Below the pieces are notes generated by a model, which was not told the origin of the DNA, ran no database searches, and saw only the letters and a list, made by a program, of their open reading frames with translations. Source: Hyphomicrobiales bacterium (GTDB taxonomy: Bacteria > Pseudomonadota > Alphaproteobacteria > Rhodospirillales > JACKKN01). Taken from it: DNA of 64,000 nt. Position numbers and translations under genes: made by a program. Position 1 is the first letter of the stretch; each line of letters begins with the position of its first letter. Positions 54,994-62,041 of this stretch are shown here, piece by piece. Location: contig JACKKN010000019.1 of assembly GCA_024236415.1 (NCBI GenBank), positions 1 through 64,000 of the forward strand, read 5' to 3'.

Positions 54994-57900
54994 TTGAAAA
55001 ATATTACTGACATTCTGAAGTTTGCGGGACGCACCACGATCGCCGGCGCGCCCGGCGGGGTCGACTCCCTGGTCCTGGCCGACCTGGCCCGGGCGGCGGC
55101 GGCGGCCGGCGCCCAGGGCGTGGTGTTCGTCGCCCGCGACGACCGGCGCCTGGCCGAGGCGGCGGCGGCCCTGGCCTTCTTCGCGCCGGACCTGGAATGC
55201 CTGGAGTTCCCGGCCTGGGACTGCCTGCCCTACGACCGCGTGTCCCCCAACGTGGAGATCGTGGCCCGGCGCATCGACACCCTGACCCGCCTGCTGCACC
55301 CGCGGCCGGGGCGGGTGCTGCTGACCACGGTCTCGGCCCTGTTGCAGAGGGTGCCGCCGCAGGCGGTGCTGGGGCAGGGGGTGCTGGCGGCCCGGGTCGG
55401 CGAGCGCCTGGACCCCGAGGACCTGGTGGCCTTCCTGCAGCGCAACGGATACGGCCGCGCCCAGACGGTCATGGAGCCCGGCGAGTACGCCGTGCGCGGC
55501 GGCATCATCGACCTGTTCGCCACCGGCGACGACGAGCCCCTGCGGCTGGATTTCTTCGGCGACGAGCTGGAGGCCGTGCGCGCCTTCGACCCCACCACCC
55601 AGCGCACCCACGCCGACGACGGACAGGTCCGCCGCGACGGGTTCACGGTCAAGCCGGTCAGCGAGGTGTTCCTGGACCCGGATTCGGTGTCGCGCTTCCG
55701 CTCGCGCTACCGCGAGCTGTTCGGCGCCGCCAAGGCCGACGACGCGCTCTATCAGGCGGTCAGCGAGGGGGTGCGCCACATGGGCATGGAGCACTGGCTG
55801 CCCCTGTTCCACGACCGACTGGAAACCCTGTTCGACTACGCCGCCGGCTGGCCCGCGGTGCTGGACCACCAGGGTGAGGAGGCGCGGGATTCGCGCCTCG
55901 ACCTGATCGTCGAGTACTACGCGGCGCGGCGCGACCTGGCCGGCTCGGGCCTGGGCGCCGTGGGCGGGGTCTACAACCCGGTGCCGCCCGAGTCCCTGTT
56001 CCTGGACCTGGCGCAGTGGGACGGCCTGCTGGCCGAGCGGCCGGTGGGCCTGCTCAGCCCGTTCCGCATCCCCGAGGGCCCCGGCGTGGTGGATGCCGGC
56101 GGCCGCGCCGGGCACAGCTTCGCCGACGCCCGGGTGCAGGAGAAGGTCAACGTGTTCGACGCCGTGCGCGGCCACGTCGAATCCCTGCGCGCCGGCCGCC
56201 GGGTGGTGGTGGCGGCCCTGAGCAACGGTTCGCGCGAGCGCCTGCGCGCGGTGCTGGTGGAGCATGGGGTGGGCGGCCTGGCCACGGCGCCGGACTGGGC
56301 CGCGGCCCGGGCCCTGCCGGCCGACACCGTGGCCATGGTGGTGCTGGACCTGGAACGCGGGTTCGAGACCGGCGACCTGGCGGTGCTGACCGAGCAGGAC
56401 ATCCTGGGCGAGCGCCTGTCGCGCCCGTCGCGGCGGCGCATCCGGCCCGAGAACTTCATCACCGAGACCTCGACCCTGGCCGAGGGCGACCTGGTGGTGC
56501 ACGTGAACCACGGCATCGGCCGCTACGACGGGCTGGTGACGCTGGAGGTGCTGGGCGCGCCCCACGACTGCCTGCGGGTGCTGTATGCCGGCGACGACAA
56601 GCTGTTCCTGCCGGTCGAGAACATCGACCTGCTCAGCCGCTACGGGTCCGAAACGGCGGGGGCGCAACTGGACAAGCTGGGCGGCGCCGGCTGGCAGGCG
56701 CGCAAGGCCAAGCTGAAACAGCGGGTGCGCGACATGGCCGAGGAGCTGATCGGCGTCGCCGCCGCCCGGGCCCTGCGCCAGAGCCCCCGCGCCACCCCGC
56801 CCGCCGGCCTGTTCGACGAGTTCTGCGCCCGCTTCCCCTTTTCCGAGACCGACGACCAGGGCCGCGCCATCGACGAGGTGCTGGCCGACCTGGCCGGCGG
56901 CAGGCCCACCGACCGCCTGGTGTGCGGCGACGTCGGCTTCGGCAAGACCGAGGTCGCCCTGCGCGCCGCCTTCGTCATGGCCATGTCCGGGCGCCAGGTG
57001 GCCCTGGTGGTGCCGACCACCCTGCTGTGCCGCCAGCACTACCTGAACTTCGCCGCCCGCTTCGCCGACATGCCGGTGCGGGTGGCGCAGCTTTCCCGCC
57101 TAGTCTCGGCCAAGGACCTGCGCGCCGCCAAGGAGGAGATCGCCAAGGGCACCGTGGACATCGCCATCGGCACCCACGCCCTGCTGGCCAAGGACGTGCG
57201 GTTCCGCGACCTGGGGCTGCTGATCGTCGACGAGGAGCAGCACTTCGGCGTCGCCCACAAGGAGAAGCTGAAGAAGCTGAAATCCGACGTCCACGTGCTG
57301 ACCCTGACCGCCACCCCGATCCCGCGCACCCTGCAACTGGCCCTGACCGGGGTGCGCGAGATGAGCCTGATCGCCACCCCGCCGGTGGACCGCCTGGCGG
57401 TGCGCACCTTCGTCCTGCCGTTCGACCCGGTGGTGATCCGCGAGGCCCTGATGCGCGAGCGCCACCGCGGCGGGCAGACCTTCTACGTCTGCCCCCGGAT
57501 CGAGGACCTGGACGGCCTGGTCACCCGCCTGGGCGAGCTGGTGCCCGAGCTGCGCCTGGGGGTGGCCCACGGGCGCATGGCGGCCAAGGACCTGGAGGAC
57601 GTGGTCGGCAAGTTCTACGACGGCGCCTTCGACATCCTGCTGTCCACCAACATCATCGAATCGGGGCTCGACCTGCCGTCGGTCAACACCATCGTCATCC
57701 ACCGCGCCGACATGTTCGGGCTGGCCCAGCTGTATCAGCTGCGTGGCCGGGTCGGGCGGTCCAAGGTCCGCGCCTACGCCTACCTGACCCTGCCGCCGCG
57801 GCAGAAGATCACGCCGTCGGCCGAGCGCCGGCTGGAGGTCATGCAGACCCTGGACACCCTGGGCGCCGGCTTCACCCTGGCCAGCCACGACCTGGACATC

Positions 57901-58488
57901 CGCGGCGCCGGCAACCTGCTGGGCGAGGAGCAGTCGGGCCACATCCGCGAGGTCGGCATCGAGCTCTACCAGCAGATGCTGGAGGAGGCCGTGGCCGAGG
58001 CCCGCGGCAGCGACGGCGCCGGCGCCGGCGAGGAGGACTGGAGCCCGCAGATCGGCCTGGGCATGCCGGTGCTGATCCCCGAGGACTACATCGCCGACCT
58101 GACCGTGCGCCTGGGCCTCTACCGCCGGGTCGCCCTGCTGACCGAGGCCGCCGAGATCGAGGACTTCGCCGCCGAGCTGATCGACCGCTTCGGCCCCATC
58201 CCCGACGAGGTCGAGAACCTGCTGCAGACCATCGCCATCAAGCACCTGTGCCGCCAGGCCGGGGTCGAGAAGGTGGACGCCGGGCCCAAGGGGGCGGTGG
58301 TGACCTTCCGCAACAACGACTTCGCCAACCCGGCCGGGCTGGTCCAGTTCATCACCGCCCAGGCCGGCACGGCCAAGCTGCGCCCCGATCACCGGCTGGT
58401 GCTGATCCGCGACTGGACCACGCCGCCGCGGCGGCTGGAGGGGGTGCGCCGCCTGCTGCGCGACCTGGCGGCGGCGGCCGAGACCTGA
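54994..58488 (+). CDS. mfd: Transcription-repair coupling factor Mfd
   Basis: A protein of 1164 residues, the usual length. The TTG start at 54994, 4 nt after the sdhE stop, is chosen because it begins the conserved N-terminal UvrB-like region (ITDILKFAGRTTIAGAPGGV). The RNA-polymerase-interacting domain lies near residues 485-560 (EGDLVVHVNHGIGRYDGLVT). The helicase has Walker A GDVGFGKTEVAL (about 645), DEEQ (746-749), TATPIPRTLQLALTGVREMS and QLRGRVGRSKVRAYAYL. The C-terminal TRCF domain (LTEAAEIEDFAAELIDRFGP) is intact. It displaces stalled polymerase and recruits nucleotide-excision repair. Confidence 0.96.
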   Translation: MKNITDILKFAGRTTIAGAPGGVDSLVLADLARAAAAAGAQGVVFVARDDRRLAEAAAALAFFAPDLECLEFPAWDCLPYDRVSPNVEIVARRIDTLTRLLHPRPGRVLLTTVSALLQRVPPQAVLGQGVLAARVGERLDPEDLVAFLQRNGYGRAQTVMEPGEYAVRGGIIDLFATGDDEPLRLDFFGDELEAVRAFDPTTQRTHADDGQVRRDGFTVKPVSEVFLDPDSVSRFRSRYRELFGAAKADDALYQAVSEGVRHMGMEHWLPLFHDRLETLFDYAAGWPAVLDHQGEEARDSRLDLIVEYYAARRDLAGSGLGAVGGVYNPVPPESLFLDLAQWDGLLAERPVGLLSPFRIPEGPGVVDAGGRAGHSFADARVQEKVNVFDAVRGHVESLRAGRRVVVAALSNGSRERLRAVLVEHGVGGLATAPDWAAARALPADTVAMVVLDLERGFETGDLAVLTEQDILGERLSRPSRRRIRPENFITETSTLAEGDLVVHVNHGIGRYDGLVTLEVLGAPHDCLRVLYAGDDKLFLPVENIDLLSRYGSETAGAQLDKLGGAGWQARKAKLKQRVRDMAEELIGVAAARALRQSPRATPPAGLFDEFCARFPFSETDDQGRAIDEVLADLAGGRPTDRLVCGDVGFGKTEVALRAAFVMAMSGRQVALVVPTTLLCRQHYLNFAARFADMPVRVAQLSRLVSAKDLRAAKEEIAKGTVDIAIGTHALLAKDVRFRDLGLLIVDEEQHFGVAHKEKLKKLKSDVHVLTLTATPIPRTLQLALTGVREMSLIATPPVDRLAVRTFVLPFDPVVIREALMRERHRGGQTFYVCPRIEDLDGLVTRLGELVPELRLGVAHGRMAAKDLEDVVGKFYDGAFDILLSTNIIESGLDLPSVNTIVIHRADMFGLAQLYQLRGRVGRSKVRAYAYLTLPPRQKITPSAERRLEVMQTLDTLGAGFTLASHDLDIRGAGNLLGEEQSGHIREVGIELYQQMLEEAVAEARGSDGAGAGEEDWSPQIGLGMPVLIPEDYIADLTVRLGLYRRVALLTEAAEIEDFAAELIDRFGPIPDEVENLLQTIAIKHLCRQAGVEKVDAGPKGAVVTFRNNDFANPAGLVQFITAQAGTAKLRPDHRLVLIRDWTTPPRRLEGVRRLLRDLAAAAET

Positions 58489-58503
58489 CCGCCGAACGGG
58501 ACC

Positions 58504-58537
58504 AAAGAAAAGCGGCCCACCGGGGCGGTGGGCCGCT
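58504..58537 (-). terminator. Rho-independent terminator of the sigma-54-linked small RNA
   Basis: A perfect 11-bp stem (58511-58521 with 58527-58537) and a five-base loop are followed on the minus strand by TTTTCTTT. On the plus strand no T-run follows, so the signal belongs to a leftward transcript, not to mfd. Confidence 0.85.
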
Positions 58538-58649
58538 CGATCTCGCGTAACCCCGAGGGCAGCGGGAGGTCACGCAATTTATGGCGTCAATCCCTGGGCC
58601 GGTCTGGTAGGGGGAACCTTTGCGGCCGTTAGCGGTAGAGACGCTATGT
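58504..58649 (-). ncRNA. Putative sigma-54-dependent small RNA (about 145 nt)
   Basis: A perfect sigma-54 promoter ends at 58659 and a strong terminator ends at 58504, with no credible reading frame between. The predicted RNA has three hairpins. The first is a 5-bp stem (58642-58646 with 58630-58634). The second is an 8-bp stem (58568-58575 with 58545-58552) whose one G-U pair would be an A-C mismatch on the other strand, which supports this orientation; its apical loop shows UCCCGCUGCCCUCGG, near a CCUCC anti-Shine-Dalgarno-like stretch. The third is the terminator. The 370-bp gap between mfd and creA holds nothing else that I recognise. It does not look like 6S RNA, SRP RNA, tmRNA or RNase P RNA. 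Confidence 0.7.
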
Positions 58650-58658
58650 CCCATTCTT

Positions 58659-58674
58659 AGCAAACCCCGTGCCA
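58659..58674 (-). promoter_or_regulatory. Consensus sigma-54 promoter for the putative small RNA
   Basis: Read leftwards, 58674-58659 gives TGGCACGGGGTTTGCT, an exact match to TGGCACG-N4-TTGCW. The expected start is about 12 nt downstream, near 58649. No AACGANTCGT-type enhancer like the one at 19315-19356 was seen in 58675-58858, so a different activator is likely. Confidence 0.8.
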
Positions 58675-58858
58675 GAAATAGGTCTCGCATCGAATCAACC
58701 ACTTATCGGCAAGGCGCCCCCTTTGCCACCGGTCGGTTGTAAAAAAAGTCGACGCCGATTGCGGTCCGCACGGTGGTGGATGCGGGCTGGCCTTCGCCGG
58801 CCGCGCGTGGTTTGATCCGCGCAACCGCTGACAGCCAAGCAAATCGGGAAAGGATGCC

Positions 58859-59350
58859 ATGGCACGGACAAGGAACACGGGCGCGGCGCGGGCCGCCCTG
58901 GGCGCGGTCGCCCTGGCGGCCGCGGCCCTGGTCGCCGGCGCCGCGGCGGGCGAGGAGATCGGTCACGTGGACACGGTCTTCAAGCTGCTGGGACCGGACC
59001 ACAAGATCGTCATCGAGGCCTTCGACGACCCCAAGATCCAGGGCGTGGCCTGCCACCTGAGCCGGGCCAAGAAGGGCGGGCTGAGCGGCGCCGTGGGCCT
59101 GGCCGAGGATCCGTCGGACGCCTCCATCGCCTGCCGCCAGGTGGGGCCCATCAAGGTCCTCGAGGAGCTGGAGGACGGCGAGGAGGTGTTCGGCAAGCGC
59201 ACGTCGGTGATCTTCAAGCGCCTGCACGTGGTCCGCTTCATGGACAAGCGGCGCAACGTGCTGGTCTACCTGGCCTACAGCGACAAGGTGATCGAGGGCA
59301 GCCCCAAGAACGCCATCTCGACGGTGCCGATCATGCCGTGGCGAGAGTAG
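58859..59350 (+). CDS. creA: CreA-family exported protein
   Basis: A protein of 163 residues with a signal peptide (Ala-rich, cleavage near AAAG-EE). The CreA core is clear: IGHVDTVFKLLGPDHKIVIE, AFDDPKIQGVACHLSRAKKG, GLAEDPSDASIACRQVGPIK and FKRLHVVRFMDKRRNVLVYL. CreA was named for a link to catabolite regulation in E. coli, but its function is unknown. AAGGAT lies before the ATG. The stop codon overlaps the convergent DsbA-like gene by 20 bp (59331-59350). The shared upstream gap also holds the leftward sigma-54 promoter. Confidence 0.93.
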   Translation: MARTRNTGAARAALGAVALAAAALVAGAAAGEEIGHVDTVFKLLGPDHKIVIEAFDDPKIQGVACHLSRAKKGGLSGAVGLAEDPSDASIACRQVGPIKVLEELEDGEEVFGKRTSVIFKRLHVVRFMDKRRNVLVYLAYSDKVIEGSPKNAISTVPIMPWRE

Positions 59351-60044
59351 GGGCGGGGTCCTCGATGCCGGCCACGTCCAGGACCCGGGCCAGGATCTTG
59401 GGTTCCTGGGCGCCGGAGATGACCATGTGGCCGTTGAACAGGTACGACGGCACGCCGTTGATGCCCAGGCGGTGGGCGGCGGCGTTCTGCTCGTAGATGC
59501 CGGCCACGTCGACGTCGCTTTCCAGGTAGGCGTGCAGCTCCTCGTAGGGCAGGCCCAGGTCGGTGCCGATGCGCATCAGCACCGCCGGGTCGCCGATGTC
59601 CTGGCCCTTCAGGAAATAGGCCGTGAACAGGGCCTCCACCGCCACCGGCGCCAGGTCGCGGGTGGCGGCGAAGCGCACCATGCGGTGGGCGTCCACGGTG
59701 TTGGGGGTGCGGGCGATGCGGTCGAAGGCGAAGTTGATCTCCACCGACAGGCCGGCCTCGCCGATGGCCCCGAACACGCGGCGCACCCGCTGCTCGCTGC
59801 CGAACTTCTTGATCAGGTAGGCGGTGCGGTCGATGCCCTCGGGCGGCAGTTCGGGGTTCAGCAGGAAGGGCAGCCAGCGGATCTCGACCGGCCGGCGGTC
59901 CGGGTCGCGGCGCCGCCCCGGCGGGCGGGCGCGTTCGGCGGCCGAGGCCGGCACCATGCCGCGCAGGGCCAGGGCCTTTTCCAGCCGGCGCTTGCCGATG
60001 AAGCACCAGGGGCAGGCCGGATCGTAGATGACGCCGATGTCCAT
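59331..60044 (-). CDS. DsbA-family oxidoreductase (FrnE-like)
   Basis: A protein of 237 residues without a signal peptide. The thioredoxin active site is C11-PW-C14 (YDPACPWCFIGKRRLEKALA). The cis-Pro is in GINGVPSYLFNGHMVISGAQ, and the helical insert (VEALFTAYFLKGQDIGDPAV) is typical of FrnE/2-hydroxychromene-isomerase-like DsbA proteins, which are cytosolic thiol-disulfide enzymes or isomerases. Residues about 30-55 contain a basic insertion (RARPPGRRRDPDRRP) not usual in the family. It ends inside the last codons of convergent creA. Confidence 0.9.
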   Translation of the reverse strand: MDIGVIYDPACPWCFIGKRRLEKALALRGMVPASAAERARPPGRRRDPDRRPVEIRWLPFLLNPELPPEGIDRTAYLIKKFGSEQRVRRVFGAIGEAGLSVEINFAFDRIARTPNTVDAHRMVRFAATRDLAPVAVEALFTAYFLKGQDIGDPAVLMRIGTDLGLPYEELHAYLESDVDVAGIYEQNAAAHRLGINGVPSYLFNGHMVISGAQEPKILARVLDVAGIEDPAPTLATA

Positions 60045-60251
60045 TTTGCCGCCGCTTTCCCCACGCCGCCGTCGCGGCGCGAAATCGGTTTAACAACGTT
60101 TTGATATCGTTTAATTATAAATCGACGGGTCCGCCAGCACAAAAAGGACACCGGGGATTTCGCCGGAACCGGCTGAACAGGCCTTTCTGGAGAGGTAGAA
60201 TACCGAACGCCGCGCCGCCCTGGCGGCGCGCAGGCAGGGGAGTAGAAGACG
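60045..60251. promoter_or_regulatory. AT-rich divergent promoter region
   Basis: In this 207-bp gap, TTTTGATATCGTTTAATTATAA (about 60098-60119) is strongly AT-rich and contains TATAAT-like boxes on both strands. It probably serves both the leftward FrnE-like gene and the rightward AsmA-like gene. Exact boxes are uncertain. Confidence 0.5.
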
Positions 60252-61073
60252 ATGAAAAAGGTACTGATCATCATCGGCGTGCTGATCGTGATCGCCGGCG
60301 GCGTGGGCTATTACTTCTTCTCGAATCTGGATTCGCTGATCAAGCAGGCGGTCGAGAAGTACGGCACCGAGATCACCAAGGCCGACGTGACGCTGAACAA
60401 GGTCGAGCTGTCGCTGACCTCGGGCGAGGGCGCCCTGCACGGGCTGACCGTCGGCAACCCGGCCGGGTACAAGACCGACAGCGCGTTCCGTCTGGGCACG
60501 GTCAGCGTCAAGGTGGACACCGCCACCGTCACCGCGGACCCGGTGGTGATCAAGGAGATCGTGGTCGACGGGCCCGAGGTCACCTACGAGCTGGGCGGCG
60601 ATGCCGGCAGCAACGTGCAGCAGCTGCAGAAGAACGTGAACGACTACGTCGGTCCGGGCGGCGAATCCAAGGACAGCGGCGGCGGACCCAAGCTGATCAT
60701 CGAGCACCTGTACGTGCGCAACGGCAAGGTCAACGTCGCCTCCACGGCCCTGGCCGGCAAGAAGCTGGGCGCCGGCCTGCCCGAAATCCACCTGACCGAC
60801 ATCGGCAAGGACAAGCAGGGCGCCACCCCCGGCGAGGTCGCCGAGAAGGTCATGGCCAGCCTCAGCCAGGGCATCGGCAAGGCCGTCAGCGGCCTCGGCC
60901 TGGACAAGCTGAAGGGCGCCGTGACCGAAGGCATCGGCAAGGCCCAGGAGACCCTGAAGGAGGGCGCCGGCGGCGTCACCAAGTCCCTGCAGGAGGGCAC
61001 CGGCGGTGCCACCGGCGGCATCAAGGAAGGCGTCGGGGACGCCGGCAAGAAGCTGAAGAAGCTGTTCGACTGA
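60252..61073 (+). CDS. AsmA-like inner-membrane-anchored protein
   Basis: A protein of 273 residues. An N-terminal membrane helix (MKKVLIIIGVLIVIAGGVGY) is followed by a segment typical of AsmA/DUF748 proteins: VTLNKVELSLTSGEGALHGL, TVGNPAGYKTDSAFRLGTVS, VVIKEIVVDGPEVTYEL and LIIEHLYVRNGKVNV. The C-terminal 80 residues are a Gly/Lys/Thr-rich low-complexity helix (repeats of GIGKA and GGATGGIKEG). AsmA proteins act in the periplasm in lipid or outer-membrane homeostasis. GGGGAG precedes the start. It is monocistronic. Confidence 0.85.
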   Translation: MKKVLIIIGVLIVIAGGVGYYFFSNLDSLIKQAVEKYGTEITKADVTLNKVELSLTSGEGALHGLTVGNPAGYKTDSAFRLGTVSVKVDTATVTADPVVIKEIVVDGPEVTYELGGDAGSNVQQLQKNVNDYVGPGGESKDSGGGPKLIIEHLYVRNGKVNVASTALAGKKLGAGLPEIHLTDIGKDKQGATPGEVAEKVMASLSQGIGKAVSGLGLDKLKGAVTEGIGKAQETLKEGAGGVTKSLQEGTGGATGGIKEGVGDAGKKLKKLFD

Positions 61074-61195
61074 GCGGCGCCGAAAAGCCGCCCCGGCCCC
61101 TCCGGCGGTCGGGGTGGCGGCGATAAGGCCGGAGCAAGGGAAACGGGCCGGTCCCCGGGAGCGGGCCGGCCGCGGAATTGGAGACTGAGCGGGGC

Positions 61196-61912
61196 ATGGA
61201 ACAGCATATCCTCGTCGTCGATGACGACCCGGACCTGAGGGACTTCCTCGCGGAGTATTTCGCCGACCACGGGTTCAAGGTGACCGGCGTGCCGGACGGC
61301 ATCGCCATGCGGCGCGTGCTGGCCGAAGAGGAGATCGACCTGATCGTCCTCGACCTGAACCTGCCCGGGGAATCGGGATTCGACCTGGCGCGCAGCGTGC
61401 GCACGGATTCGAGCATCCCCATCATCATGCTGACCGGCCGCAGCGACGAGACCGACCGGGTGGTGGGGCTGGAGCTGGGCGCCGACGACTATGTGGCCAA
61501 GCCGTTCAGCGCCCGCGAGCTGCTGGCCCGGGTCGGCGCCGTGCTGCGCCGGGTGACCACGCCGGGCGAGGGCGGGACCGCCAACCTGGAGGTCAAGGTC
61601 TGCACCTTCGAGGGCTGGCGCATGGATTTCACCGCCGGCCGGCTGACCTCGCCCGAGGGCGAGGAGATCAAGCTGACCACCGGCGAATACAAGCTGCTGA
61701 CCGCCTTCCTGACCCACGCCAACCGGGTGCTGAGCCGCGACCAGATCCTGAACCTGACCGGCGGCCTGGACAGCGACGTGTTCGACCGCAGCATCGACAT
61801 CCAGGTCATGCGCCTCAGGCGCAAGATCGAGCCGGTGCCCGAACGCCCGTCCTTCATCGAAACCGTGCGCGGCCTGGGCTATGTGTTCCGCCCGCCGGTG
61901 AAATGGGTGTGA
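61196..61912 (+). CDS. OmpR/PhoB-family response regulator
   Basis: A protein of 238 residues from ATG 61196 (MEQHILVVDDDPDLRDFLAE); an upstream in-frame TTG at 61178 is less likely. The receiver domain has DDD near residues 9-11, the phospho-acceptor Asp in IVLDLNLPGESG, Thr in IMLTGRSDE and Lys in YVAKPFSA. The winged-helix output domain has EYKLLTAFLTHANRVLSRDQ, DVFDRSIDIQVMRLRRKIEP and FIETVRGLGYVFRPP. It sits 129 bp before a multi-PAS histidine kinase on the same strand, its likely partner. Confidence 0.93.
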   Translation: MEQHILVVDDDPDLRDFLAEYFADHGFKVTGVPDGIAMRRVLAEEEIDLIVLDLNLPGESGFDLARSVRTDSSIPIIMLTGRSDETDRVVGLELGADDYVAKPFSARELLARVGAVLRRVTTPGEGGTANLEVKVCTFEGWRMDFTAGRLTSPEGEEIKLTTGEYKLLTAFLTHANRVLSRDQILNLTGGLDSDVFDRSIDIQVMRLRRKIEPVPERPSFIETVRGLGYVFRPPVKWV

Positions 61913-62041
61913 CGGCCTAGCGGCGCCGCTTCGCCCCTCCGCCGAACGGGCAGCCGGCGGGGACGGGCGGATCCTGAAATCCGGGTGAAACAGGCGTTTG
62001 CTACCCGGACGCGGGACCAACAACAAGATGCCCGCGAACGC

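Noticed and set aside
58352..58702. A minus-strand open frame across the small-RNA locus and the end of mfd
   Set aside because: It has no ribosome site, runs antisense into mfd, and shows no protein-like composition; the promoter-hairpin-terminator pattern explains the region better.
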